Origin: Porites lobata
Lineage: Eukaryota; Cnidaria; Anthozoa; Scleractinia; Poritidae
Assembly (NCBI GenBank): GCA_942486035.1
Contig: CALNXK010000100.1
Location: 1,348,501-1,412,500 of the forward strand
DNA: 64,000 nt
Reading direction: 5' to 3'
Under the pieces are notes generated by a model. That model saw only the letters and a program-made list of their open reading frames with translations, did no database searches and was not told the origin of the DNA. This document shows, piece after piece, positions 25,172-36,493 of the stretch. Position 1 is the stretch's first letter, and each line of letters begins with the position of its first letter. A program made the translations under genes and the position numbers.

Positions 25172-25348
25172 CTGTGCTTTTAATTTCGGCTTTGGCTGCT
25201 TGTTCGTGGCTTGTATTATCTTCTTTTTCTTGAGCTGCTGTTAATGTTAGTTCAGCTGAAGCAGGGGGCATAATTGAGTTACCCCTAATAAAGCTTCTGC
25301 TTGATGGTTGTCCTTGTGAATTTACCTCACTACTGGTGTGGTGCAAAC
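25172..25348 (-). CDS. Array exon A10, first linker exon after the TPR exon
   Basis: 177 nt, phase 1-1, the most divergent A copy (HHTSSEVNS, GQPSSRSF, SHEQAAKAE). It follows the TPR exon in the minus direction after an intron of about 380 nt. The joined codon is G|GT (Gly), so the frame continues exactly. No B exon lies between it and the TPR exon. Confidence 0.7.
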
Positions 25349-25726
25349 CTGGGTAGATAGACGAACATACAGATACAAGAAAAATTTATAAATGTATTTG
25401 CCAATACGCTGTATTTGAACATAGAGGGGGTGGGGGGGAGGCAGTGGGGGGAGCTTATTTTTGTGACCCCGTGATCCAACAATTTTTGGTGTCTGCACTG
25501 AGGCGGATCTGTGAGCTCACATTTAAGAGTTAGCTAAATGAACAATGTCTAGTCTTACACTTACACGTCATGCAGGTGATACTTAGCTTACTGCGGATGC
25601 CTTTTACACCCACAACTGTACAATACAATGATCAAGCCGTCTGAAATTTGGCAGAAACCGGTCGAGCCCACGGCAAGACAATTTACAGCAAACCTAGTAA
25701 GTGTACGCTGAAACACACTTCAATAC

Positions 25727-26069
25727 CTGGATGTGACGCATATCCGTGAAGACTCTTCTCTTTTGACCTCTTTAAAGACGCAAGTTTCCTATATGACGAA
25801 GCTAGAACAATGTATGCATCGTTTTCTGCTTCTCTGTCTGACTCTTCTTTTGCTATTGTGAACTGTTCTTTCCCAAATTTAATGCTTTCTTCGTAGTTTA
25901 GCAGATAGTGATATGACCAGGCTAAAATTTTACACGCCTCTCTTTCTTCGTGTTTATTACCAACACGTTTACTCCAAAGCAGCCATATTTTGGCCTTTTT
26001 GATGCTTTCAAGGTATTTCTCCTGTCGATAGTATTCTAGTGCCTTGCGTTTTGAGATTTGCCATTCCAT
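25727..26069 (-). CDS. TPR-like first coding exon of the array gene
   Basis: The exon encodes 114 residues from ATG to a phase 1 donor (CATCCAG|GTATTG). An in-frame TAA about 50 bases upstream, with no obvious acceptor between it and the ATG, supports this start. The protein is helical and TPR-like: EYYRQEKYLESIKKA, then NKHEEREACKILAWSYHYL, NYEESIKFGKEQFTIAKEES and ENDAYIVLASSYRKL, with alternating A/Y/L positions spaced as in tetratricopeptide helices. TPR proteins usually act as protein-binding scaffolds. The exon joins in frame to array exon A10, so it probably encodes the N-terminus of a protein with a long repeated linker. The catalytic end of that protein is not in the window. No promoter was identified. 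Confidence 0.65.
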
Positions 26070-26572
26070 TTTCGGAAATCCGTTGGTGCAGTTATTTTGC
26101 GGTCCCTTTGGCCTTTACCAACGGCTCGATTGATGCTCTGAGGCCTATCGAAATAATTAAAAAAAATTGTTGATGTTAGTCAGTTGCGAATGCTCAAGCC
26201 CTCATGTCAAACTGTTGCGTAAGAAACCATTTTTTACGGTTATTAGAAGTAGTTCAATCAAGTATTTGTACACAGTGATGAGTTAGACTTTTCTAGTTTT
26301 TCAACTTGGAACTTCGTTGATACAATTATTTGTGGGATATTATATGCATTTTTTTTAATTTCTCGATTCGAATACGCAAATCATTGCTTATTTAGACTGA
26401 TCGCTATTCATAGGAGGAAAGGGTGGTGCAAATGGAGTGGGGCTATGTGAAAATTCCCCTGCCCCTCCGCCGCCTCTTACCCAGTCCCTTAATTGATCAT
26501 TCATACTCTTTAGCAACCGTCATAATCGACCTTGAAGATGAAAAAGAGCAGCTGGCCGCAGATCTAGGGTTT

Positions 26573-26970
26573 ATAGAGTACCGAAGTGTGACGTCATAAA
26601 AAATGAAATTTGTGAAATTATGGGATTTGTTAAGCTATTCTGAAAGAACAACGTCCAAGACGCCTACTCGCCAAAAATTAGCAATTTGGGGCAAATTGTC
26701 TCTGAGATATTAGCCCAGTTATGCTCCGATGACTCCATACAAATCCTTCTAAATCTTACCTGGTTCCTAATCTTATGAACCAAGCCAAATTTAGAAGGAT
26801 TTGTATGGAATCGTCACAGCATAACTGGGCTAATATCTCAGAGACAATTTGCCCCGAATTGCTAATTATTGGCGAGTAGGCGTCTTGGACGTTGTTCTTT
26901 CAGAATAGCTTAACAAATCCCATAATTTCACAAATTTCATTTTTATGACGTCATCACTTCGGTACTCTAT
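26573..26970. repeat. Near-perfect 398 bp palindromic MITE
   Basis: The arms run from ATAGAGTACCGAAGTG at the left to CACTTCGGTACTCTAT at the right, about 175 bp each, with a ~45 bp loop around 26760-26800. Both ends contain a GACGTCAT motif. A shortened relative lies at 42930-43084. No coding capacity; probably a non-autonomous DNA transposon. Confidence 0.85.
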
Positions 26971-27820
26971 TTCGGAAGGGTAGCATAATTTAGCATAATT
27001 TAGCATAATGTTTGGCATAATTCGTCATAACGTACGAGTTAATGTTCATCTATTTTCCGAAAAAAGCGCTGCTAGTATAATTTGCTCTTATGGCTAGTTT
27101 TGGGGCCCAAACGTTTCATCGACTGATCATGCACCCAACATTTTTGGCCAGACAGCAGGACAGTGGTAGCCAGGAAAATCATAATGAATTATATTATTAT
27201 GCATTAGTAAAGTTTCTAGTTGTAAATAGGGTAAATGTGTTTGCCATTTACTTGTTAGCTATTGAGAGGTGTTTTTGCACAATTTAAAGTAAAAAGTAGA
27301 AGCATAATTTCTACATTTTTCTGCTAAAATGGACATAATTACAAAAATAAAAACTAGCATAATTATTGGCATAATTTTAGAAATATACGAGCGCTGCTAG
27401 ACTGCTAGTGGCATAACATGCTACTTTTGCAAAATCTATCAAAGCCTATCTCGAGGTACGGGGGCATTTGGGCAATCTCCTCCAGAATTTTTGAAACTTT
27501 ACCTCCTTTTCATAATGGTGTCTAGGGATACCTATATGCTGACCTTAAATGACCACTAAAAAGAGACTGGAATCCGTCCGCTTAACCCTCGGACGTACAG
27601 GGGGGAGGGGGGAGGCGTAGGGAGACGCTCTAAAAATGTACCGGCGGACTTAGAATGTTTTTTTTTTCACAAAATATGATGGAAGTGAAATTTTCAAGAA
27701 AGGTTTTCGTCTAAGTAATCCTAAGGGGTTAAAAAAACTGGCTCTCTTGAAAAAATCACCAGCCAGAAAAAAGAATATATATCCACCGATTACCTGACGG
27801 ATTTGTAAATAACATAGCTA

Positions 27821-28166
27821 CAGTCTCAGACAAAAATAGTTGGGACACTTTAACTAAACGCTGTTTTTTCCCTTCTCGTGCTCCCCTCGTCCCTCTCAAA
27901 GTTGTTTATCGCGGTTTGGTCACCAAATCTTGTACACCAACATTAAGGGGACAAGGAGACCCCAAAGTGTCCCAACCATTTTGACTGAGACTGCAGTCTC
28001 AGACAAAAATAGTTGGGACACCTTAACCAAACGCTGTTTTTTCCCTTCTCGTGCTCCCCCCGTCCCTGTCAAAGTTGTTTATCGCGGTTTGGTCACCAAA
28101 TCTTGCACACCAACATTAAGGGGACAAGGAGACCCCAAAGTGTCCCAACCATTTTGACTGAGACTG
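27821..28166. repeat. Head-to-tail dimer of a 173 bp TIR element
   Basis: Two direct copies (27821-27993 and 27994-28166), each starting CAGTCTCAGACAAAAATAG and ending in its inverse (about 28 bp TIR, GTTGGGACA inside). The outer flanks are TA and TA, as for a Tc1/mariner-type target. There is no TA between the copies, so the dimer may have moved or arisen as one unit. Confidence 0.85.
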
Positions 28167-28193
28167 TACTTTATATATATATATATATATATA

Positions 28194-29951
28194 GTTGGAT
28201 AAAAAAACGGTCCTTGTAAAAAAGCGTCATTTTTATGTAAAAAAGCTGCTTTTTTACAAATTGAGCGGTTGTAAAAATACTGCTTTTTTACAAAAATATA
28301 TTTTTGCAAAAAAGCAGCTTTTTTACGTAAAAAAGCTGCTTTTTTACAAGTTACATGGTTGTAAAAATACTGCTTTTTTACAAATGAAGCGGTTGTAAAA
28401 ATACTGCTTTTTTACGTAAAAAAGCTGCTTTTTTACAAGTTACCTGGTTGTAAAAATACTGCTTTTTTACAAAAATATATTTTTGTAAAAAAGCAACTTT
28501 CTTATGTAAAAAAGCTGCTTTTTTATAAATTAAACGGTTGTAAAAATACTGCTTTTTTACAAAAATATATTTTTGTAAAAAAGCAGCTTTTTTACAAAAT
28601 ATATTTTTGTAAAAAAGCTGCTTTTTTATGTAAAAAATCTGTTTTTTTACAAAAGATATTTTTGTAAGAAAGCTGCCTTTTTATGTAAAAATCCTGCTAT
28701 TTTACACATATAGACCATTTGAGAAACCCATTTATCGAAGACAGGCTGTTTTCTATGGCATGGTTCTCGAACGTGAACGTGACTAGCCGTATCAGTATTA
28801 TAATCTAAGGTTTGAGAAGCGCACGAAAAAGTTCGAGAACTTTTTCGTGCGCTTCTCAAACTTTAGATTATAATATATACGGCTAGTCACGTTCACGTTC
28901 CCATGTCCCCTTTATTGTGGGGCTTTTAAATTCCCTTGTTAACTCGCTGACAGCGTTAATAATTTACGTTCTTTTTATTCTTTTTATTATTTCTTCTTGT
29001 TTCCTTTGTCATTCAATTTTCCAGGACCTTCTAATTGTTGGATGCGAAGAAGGAACGGGCAGTAATTTCATTTGTTATGCTTATCGCCCGAGGTCGCGCA
29101 CGGCAGTAACTGCATGTTAGGCAATAACAGAATAGCTGGGTTGTTCACTGTCTTATTTATAAGCAATGCCTGTCACAATCTCTTGCAGCAACCAAAGCCT
29201 TCTCTTCTCTCCTTCATTGCTACTTTCGTTTAAGCCGAAAACTGTACAGAATATTGTTCTGTATTATTTATCTATTTTCCCAAGGTTATCAGCTGCAATA
29301 ATCGGTTAAACTGTCAACAAAATACTTGCCTATAATGCTTTGATGCTCTTGGCAGTGGACAAATAAATTATAACTCCATTTCTAGCATAAAATCCTCAGC
29401 AAGAATCAACGACAGCAATTGTTAGGCAATTTCCTGTATTATGTATGATGCGCTTAAACTTCTATCACGGGATTCATGCTATGTTGAAATCCATGTTGAT
29501 GCATGCAAGAGAGTCATGTCTGCGTTACAACTTTAAGCTTTCAACATGATGTAGGAACATGTTCAGTCGGCTAATCAAGCAAAAGGAAACGCTAGCCTAT
29601 AGCTACAAGCGTACATACACTCGCTTGTTAGTCTAATTTTTGCAATACACAGAGCAACTTTATAAGGCCATAAAAACAGCAGCCGATTTGTTTATAACAA
29701 TTAGGGACTTAAAAATAAAGGCGGTCTATAACGTACGGCAATGCGTGTTTTATTTTAGAGATCGAGAAATAAGCCCGAAAACACTTGTAAAGGCTAAACA
29801 ACTTTAAAATGAACACAAGCTGAATTCGCCAGCAACATTTAGTGTAGGACCGTTTTTTTACAAAATATATTTTTGTAAAAAAGCTGTTTTTTTACAAATA
29901 TATATCAGTGTAAAAAAACAGCTTTCTTACGGTACCGTTTTTTTACACAAC
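28194..29951. mobile_element. ~1.76 kb non-coding element with palindromic termini, flanked by (TA)n
   Basis: The left end GTTGGATAAAAAAACGG and the inverse of the right end (GTTGTGTAAAAAAACGG) match. Inside both ends lie many short self-complementary blocks of GTAAAAAAGCTGCTTTTTTAC type, dense at 28210-28700 and at 29850-29950. (TA)n tracts abut both sides (about 28172-28192 and 29952-29970). A long hairpin sits inside at 28769-28900. No convincing reading frame, so probably non-autonomous. Superfamily unknown. Confidence 0.6.
28769..28900. repeat. 132 bp nearly loopless hairpin
   Basis: The arms of about 66 bp run from GAACGTGAACGTGACTAGCC to its inverse and meet around AAAAAGTTCGAGAACTTTTT. 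A few mismatches lie near TCAGTATTA. It could be a MITE or the core of the surrounding element. Confidence 0.85.
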
Positions 29952-29970
29952 ATATATATATATATATATA

Positions 29971-31605
29971 CAGTACCACAAGTGAAGAGTAAAACAATAT
30001 GTTTTTCGTCTCTCACCAACATATATATATATATTTACGGATAGCTTATTAGCTTTCATCTCAGTATTTAAGAATCGATGTTTCTAATAATAAACAGCAG
30101 TAAAGGAAAGAAACAAAATATTTCAGTGCACATTGATGGTTTTGACAGTAGTCAAAAAACGAGGTTTTAGGAATTCGTATTTACACTAGGCTGAAGATAA
30201 ATAGAAAATAACAGAACATTATGGCGCGACATAATGTAATTTATATCGAGGCGTGGTACGCACGTGATATTCCGCTGGGGTTGGCTTGAAACAGGCACGA
30301 ATTCGATACTAGCATTAGTTTGGCCAATCAGGTTTAAGTAGGTCACATGCCTAGTATACGAAAGACAGTTCCAGCTAGATATTTTTGTTTTCCTCCTCTC
30401 GCCATCAGATTGAACAGATCCCCAGAAAAACGTTTTCCCGCCTCCTCTCCATTTCACCACCTCCCAGCGATTTATCACGTTTAATCCATCCTGTCGCTTC
30501 GATATTATCACTTTTTAAGGCTGGCGGTATTTTGTCGCCCCATTTGTGAACAAGACATCATATACGGAAATGTTTACTGCTGTGTTTGAATTTTGCTAAT
30601 TGTTCGATTAAAACAAGCCACAATCGTGGCCAAATTTATTCCAACAAAGTGGTTTCTTATTGCTACTTCCGGGGGAATTTGCTCTTAAGTGGTTTCTCAA
30701 CAAAGCTCGCCCCTTTTAAGTGGGTCACTTTAGATCATATTTTACATGAAAACACGGCTCGATATAAAAATCTTTGTACAAGTTTCCAGCCCCGAAGCAT
30801 GTTTCATTTCGAAAATACACAGCAATTTGAACTTCCGAGTTTTCACAGTGCGTAGCACCAAAGTAGGAATGCTGTCTCATTGAAAAAAAGTCTTTTCTCT
30901 TGATTTTCAGCTGTTTAACCATTTCAAGTATTAAAAGATGTGTTTATGCTCACGTATGCTAGCTCTCGAGCGAAAAGGAAGAGCTTTTACAGGAAAAGTG
31001 AACTCCAGATGTTTTTATTGATCCACCAATATGGCGTCTCTATACAACGCTCTACAAAGGTGCGTGAAATGTTTCTGCAAATAACTCAGCAACTGTGGAC
31101 CACAAAGACCTGCGATTTGCACAAATTGTTTACATTTTAGTCTTTCATAACATTTCATTTTCATGGCTTCTTCCCCTGGACGGTTTCTAATTTATTCTTG
31201 AGAGCCGTATTTATTGAGTGACAGTGAAAACGAAGAATAGAAAATACGACTAACGGGTGCAAAATATTTTCAGAGTGTTTTTTGTCTGAGGTCGTCCCGC
31301 TCTCATGTTAATAGATCGCTTAAGTTCAAACGGGTAAGGTTTCGCTCTTCATCTTCCTTTGGCTATCAAGCACTCCTTCGACGCAAGCGAGACAACAGAT
31401 GAATGTCTCTCCGAGAAAACATTGTGTGGCGGTTAAGACGCCCCGCTGAGTTTTGACGACAAAACTATTGATGCTATTGGCTGCCTTGGGGGCAAGCTGT
31501 TATCTTTTATTTTATGCGGAAAACCTTTTATTTTGTGCGAGTTTATAAAAACGAAGGGACTAAGTTTAAGGAAACCGTCGAATACTATTTTATTACTTAA
31601 ACAAA
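29971..31605. other. Intergenic, no gene recognised
   Basis: AT-rich DNA with a short TA run near 30022-30034. Open frames here (for example around 30170-30510 and 30586-30855) lack recognisable motifs and have no paired splice signals that I could support. Confidence 0.5.
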
Positions 31606-31609
31606 TAAA

Positions 31610-32226
31610 ATGATAATAATAATTACTACATTTAATATAGCGCTTTAACTATTAAAATATTCTAAAGCGCTTTACAATATGTACAAGAAAATATATATGT
31701 ATATATATACAATAAATGGACAGAAATAATAATAGTAATAAGAACATAAAATTACAAATTAAAAGCTTTCTTAAAAAGATAAGTCTTCAACTGTACTTTA
31801 AAAGAATCAATGTTCCTACAGTTTCTAAGGGTGGATGGCAAAGCATTCCATACTGTTGGTCCAGCGTGGAAAAAGGCTCGATCGCCAAAAGTCTTCCGTG
31901 TCACCTTAGGGATTACAAGCAATGTTTCAGAATCAGACCGCAGGCTGTATCTAGTTCTAGGCTTTACAACAAGTAGTTCAGATAAATATTGTGGCGCCAG
32001 GCCGTTCAACGTTTTAAAAACTAAAAGCGCAATCTTAAATTCTACTCTAAATTTCACTGGCAACCAATGAAGTTCCCTAAGTACCGGAGTAATATGGGCA
32101 AACTTAGGAATTAAGCATGTAACCCGAGCCGCCGCATTAAGAACTTTTTGAAGTCGGTCATATTGATATTGCGGAAGCTTATACAAAAGAGCGTTGCAAT
32201 GATCTAAATGTGATGTAACAAACGCA
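31610..32226 (-). mobile_element. 5'-truncated CR1/L2-type LINE, C-terminal reverse transcriptase end
   Basis: An open frame on the minus strand (31752-32226, continuing past the first Met) reads SHLDHCNALLYKLP, then LQKVLNAAARV, LHWLPVKFRVEFKIALLVFK, LAPQYLSEL and AGPTVWNALPSTLR. This is the characteristic tail of CR1/L2-like retrotransposon ORF2. The 3' end carries AAAGCGCTTTA and a run of AAT-type repeats (31610-31640), typical of L2-like tails. The reverse transcriptase core and endonuclease are missing, so it is a dead fragment. Confidence 0.85.
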
Positions 32227-32239
32227 CGAATTTAACACT

Positions 32240-33657
32240 TTGTTGATTTTGCAGACAGATATTTCCTAATTTGCCTAATATTATTATTCCCCGAGATAAA
32301 CCCTTTGCTACCATCATAAGAGTGCGATTTTAAGCCCCGAATTCTTCAAACTGTGGACTTTCTATGCCAAAACTGTTTGGATTTTCTGAATACTTTTAAC
32401 TTTCATAAAAGTATATCGAATTGACTAAACATTTCAACAGCAGGAATGAAGAGCCACTTAAAAACAATGAGTATATTGGATCTGTGTGCTTGGAACGGTC
32501 GCCTAAGCCGCTTAATGCACATACATCGCGTATGCGATACGCACCATCGATCAATAGACTATTTGAGTTTCTGAATTGCACCGTAAGCACGGTGACCAGT
32601 GATCAGAAATCGAACGATATCTGGCTGAACCACAAAGGCAAAAATGGTAGAAATGTGCTTTTTTGATTATTGTTTTTAAACTGCATAAATTGAAGCGAAT
32701 CACAGACGTCACGGACGGCTGAGAAGAGCCATTTTCAACTCGATTATCAGTTGCGGTTCCGTCACGTGAATAACAAATATTACCTTAAGTTTAAGGAAAC
32801 CATACGTACCAGTAACTCGACGAACGAACATACTTCTGTGGCTACGAGAATGGCGAAAACCTCGTTAGTTTATTTGCAGGAGGTAAAAGCTTGGAAAGAA
32901 CAACACGCATGGGGCGTTCACTAAAGTTGCCGTAAAGGCGGAAGTAGCTGCGCAATCGCAGCACGTAGGACCGCATTCTCATTTACATTCTCATCCCCAG
33001 ATATTCTCGACCCCAGTGCTTACAGGTTTGGGAATGCGCGCGTAAGCTCTGGGAAACTCTGCGCCGGAGTAGCCAAAATCTGGCTTTTTGGGCCACACGG
33101 CGCATACTCTTTGATCCAACCAAAACTTTTTGCTTCTTTTATATCTACTTCATCGCGAAAGTCTTGTATTGGAGCTGAAGAAAATCAGTTAACGGCTTTG
33201 AAGAATTTTCAGGTATCCAAGGCTCTTGTCAGGGGTAGCTGCTGAGAAAATACCGTTAAACGTTCCCACTCACAGATTTGAGATTTGAAGTTTGCATATG
33301 CTTAACAATAACAGTTGATTAAATATTTCTGTGGACTACTTCACGAGCCGGTAAGTGAAAACCGAATGGCTTGTTAAGATAAACGTATCGCAATTCTAAT
33401 AAAACTTTCTAAAATGTGAATTTAGCGTCCTTTTATTTATGTTTGTTAATAAACATTAACACTTCAGCGAAGCTGCTTTGAAATGCGATATCGTGGGAGA
33501 AGAAGACAACTATAAATATCTAGTCGCATTGTCCACGCATCAATTTAGAGAACGATTTACTTAGTTTTTTCTTGCAAGTCTGTTTTTGGGCAATTTACGA
33601 CAAGAAGCTCAAGTTTTCATTCATACTCGGCTACTTCGTGTCAATACGATAACGTGG
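32240..33657. other. Intergenic, no gene recognised
   Basis: No frame with recognisable motifs and no strong repeats seen by eye. Short frames near 32396-32666 overlap on both strands and look incidental. Confidence 0.45.
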
Positions 33658-33720
33658 TAGCATCCCCGCAGACGTCCTTTGGGGTTCGTTGAACCCTAAA
33701 GGACGTCTGCGGGGAGGCTA
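33658..33720. repeat. 63 bp palindromic MITE with 9 bp target duplication
   Basis: Ends TAGCATCCCCGCAGACGTCC and its inverse (one mismatch in the first 20 bases), arms about 30 bp, loop GTT. The direct repeat ATAACGTGG lies immediately on both sides (33649-33657 and 33721-33729). A 9 bp target duplication is typical of Mutator-like transposition. Confidence 0.85.
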
Positions 33721-34313
33721 ATAACGTGGAAGTCAAAGAAAAATCAGCAATGTGTCACGCTTCTTAAATTAAAGCTGGCAAAGATGTCGGTGCATTTTTA
33801 TTTTTTCACATTCAAATCTTTTTCTGGTTCAATTTTCGATATGTAGCTAAGCTATTTTATTTGAAAATTGGAAAATCCAGTAATTCGGCCTAATTAGTCG
33901 TGCAAATGTTGTTTTGGAATCGCTGAAATCAAGAATCGGCCAGTCGTATTTACTTCAACATTTCTAGGGAAAAACCCGCTCACATGACAAACACGCCGCA
34001 CGTTCAACCTCTCTCGTGCAAACTTGAATGGACCAATCGGAATCACTTTTATTGTTTTTTGCTGAAACCAATCAGAGAAAATCTTGCTCCAGGGTTCCCC
34101 AGAGCTCTTGATCTCTCTCCTTTACATGCGCAAAAGAGCTCTGGGTCGAGGTTGATCCCAGAGAGGCACTCGGTAGTTAACATTTGTAACGAGACCACGT
34201 GACCAAAGGAAACGAGGGGAACCGAGTAGGCCTTTTCACTGGGCTTTCAGACTCACAACCTTGTCTAGTCCCTAGGTCTCATTATTCCGCGCGGCCAAAG
34301 CGTTTCGGGTCAC

Positions 34314-34851
34314 GTGGTCCATGCAAAAATGTTTCCCGCCCGTTCGCCTCGGATACGTCACAGAAACGAATTGAACGAATTGAACTTGATGGGAACCCTA
34401 GGAATAAGCCACTTTAGCAAAAAGCAGTGGATCCGAGTAATTGAGTGGATTGCTCCGGAAGTACAAAAAATAGCCGATTGGAGTGTCCAGCAGTCGAGGA
34501 AAGCGATAAAAGCGCGCGGAGATCAAGACAAGCTCGAGGTGATGTTCGACGGCTTGTACTTGACCAGAGGCCACTACTCCAACAGTCCTTCTGCCACCAT
34601 GTGTGACGCTAAGACCGGTAACATCATCGGCTATACACATCGCACTAAACGGGGACAGGGTGCCAACTGGGAGGGGACATCTGATCGATGGCGCAGAGGG
34701 GAACATGCTTGACGAGATTCTGGCCGATTTGATCGAAAACGACCGTATGACCATCAAGAAAGCGACGATTGATAAAGCCGCCTCTTGCTATGAGATTATT
34801 CTTACAAGAAGCCCGGAGACAGAGATATTGTTTTGTGACTGGAACGAGTGA
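34314..34851 (+). pseudogene. Transposase-like fragment, possibly Mutator-like, with a frame change
   Basis: The first frame (to about 34712) contains WIRVIEWIAPEVQKIADW, then MFDGLYLTRGHYSNS and DAKTGNIIGYTHRTKRG. A DG-x2-xxRGHxS core followed by a xTG.I..Y strand resembles the first catalytic-Asp region of Mutator-like transposases. The continuation (GAEGNMLDEILADLIENDRM, IDKAASCYEII, then a stop at 34849-34851) is in a second frame that overlaps the first near 34670-34700. A frameshift is therefore more likely than an intron. No TIRs were identified. Family assignment is tentative, and a captured host domain is an alternative. Confidence 0.45.
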
Positions 34852-35840
34852 AGAAAACGCCTTGTCAGTTGAGTGTACAGCTTTGTATCTTTTGTCCCTA
34901 ACCGCCTTTAATGCGCAGTTCCCAATTTAGTTTACTTGTATTTCCAAAGTCATTGATCACGAGACGGCAAAGTTTTTTTTCCAAAAGCGTACTTGCTAGA
35001 AAAAAAGACAAATAAAATTTGCTTTTTACGGCGCTGTTTAACTTTATTTTATTTATGCGGACCGCAGGGGAAACGCAACTGTCAAAAAGTTCAATAAAGA
35101 AATCTCGTGTTTACTATCATTGCCATGTAAATTACCAGTAATGTCAGGAGCTGGTTATGCGCTTATTTTCTTTGGGCGTAATAATTTCATTTCATACTGC
35201 CGAATTTTTCTTTTTCTAATTGAGTTTGGTTGCTTATAAGATTTTTTCAATCTAAAACGGTTTCAATTATAATCATTCCATGTGTACCATTTGATATATC
35301 CACAGTGCAAAAGCCTCGGCCTACGCAAGTGCATATCACCAGGAAGTACAGTGCTATAAAATGACCAATGCATGACGAAAGGAGTCCAAGCTACACCACC
35401 AAGATTTTTCCCTAGCAACGGTTTCAAAAGATAGGTCACTGGGCCCTTAAATCGAAGGAAAATAATTCGAACAAAATTATCCCCTCTTTTAGCCTAAATT
35501 TAGCCTAAATATCCCAACGCATGCTATGTGTAGGTTGTTGCTTAATGTAAGACGGTCTAACCCTAAACTAGCTTCAGTTCCGGAATATAATGCATGGGTA
35601 CCCACTTCTGAAGGCTTTAGCCAACTTTAATCGGAGGGTGCCTTAGAAGTTAATTTTCTTACTGTATTTTTTCAGACATTTAACGCTGCGAGGGCTTCCT
35701 TTCTTTCCGAAAATGAAAAACAAGAACTTATCGACCAACTCAAATTAGTACGTGGAATTCAGTAACTGTTGAATAGAATTTAGGTGGTGTAAATAGACCT
35801 TATTCATGATTCCCGCAGTCTTTGCACGAGCTTAACGGCT

Positions 35841-36331
35841 GATGTGATAAAAGCGATGTCACGAGGTTTCTCAGGGGGCAAACAAGTGAAAAAAATTGCC
35901 AGTGGAAGAAATCGCGGTTGAGTTTGTTTATCCTAGACAACAGGAAATGAAGACCTTTTAATCTTAAAGGCGCCAAGATACGGGTAGAAGTGATCATTGT
36001 TACTTTTTTGTTATCCTGTAGTGCAGGCGTATTTTGGGTGGGCGAAACCTTGTTCGTGTTCGTAATATTGTTGTAGCCGCCATCTTTGATTTTATGCCAG
36101 TGGAAGATTGGGGAGAGTACAACTTTTCTGTATGAGTAGCGACCGTAGATGTCCTCATGCCAAACAGTAATAGTGTATCTTGCCAAAACTCGATATGTCC
36201 ATTTTGTATAACTATGAAATCATCGTCTTGTTTTGAATGAATAAACAAACAGGACTGCGATTATTTGTATTGGCAAATTTTATCACCTGTTTGCCCCCTG
36301 AAATACCACGTGACATAGTTTTTATCCCATC
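35841..36331. repeat. 491 bp element with ~60 bp terminal inverted repeats
   Basis: The left end GATGTGATAAAAGCGATGTC and the inverse of the right end (GATGGGATAAAAACTATGTC) match through TCAGGGGGCAAACA. The interior is non-coding or at most carries shadow frames. The target duplication is unclear. Confidence 0.75.
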
Positions 36332-36404
36332 GATCCTAGAGCGCGTGCAAAGATGGCGGGTGTCTTGTATAATTTACAGCTAATGAATGAGGCTGAGTAT
36401 CTAA

Positions 36405-36493
36405 TGAAGAATTATGGAGTTCGAGGTGGGTGTTATCCGTCGAGGCCGTAGGCCGAGGCGGATAACACCCTCCGAGATCTCCATAATTCTTCA
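36405..36493. repeat. 89 bp hairpin
   Basis: TGAAGAATTATGGAG and its inverse at the ends, with GGTGTTATCCG inside and a GGCCGTAGGCC centre. A small palindromic repeat of the MITE kind. Confidence 0.8.

Larger units (their letters stand above)
2745..25496. repeat. Tandem array of ten ~2.4 kb units carrying minus-strand exons
   Basis: A landmark near the sequence CCGGGTCACTTGG recurs at about 2777, 5204, 7609, 10020, 12421, 14831, 17247, 19647, 22045 and 24545, giving unit lengths of about 2400-2430 bp, with one of about 2500. Each unit holds, left to right, an inverted repeat, exon A (minus), exon B (minus) and a ~270 bp fold-back element. The last unit stops at about 25496, before exon B. 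Two haplotypes of unit exist. Type I (units 1, 2, 4, 7, 8) has exon A with KVNS/TPTQEK and exon B with STVNVKW. Type II (units 3, 5, 9) has KANS/TAAQEK and ILANLIS. Unit 6 is a mosaic and unit 10 is intermediate. Diverged single-copy relatives lie at 58.8-61.7 kb. Confidence 0.95.

Noticed and set aside
30167..30511. 114-codon minus-strand frame
   Set aside because: No recognisable motif, no splice support, intergenic AT-rich context.
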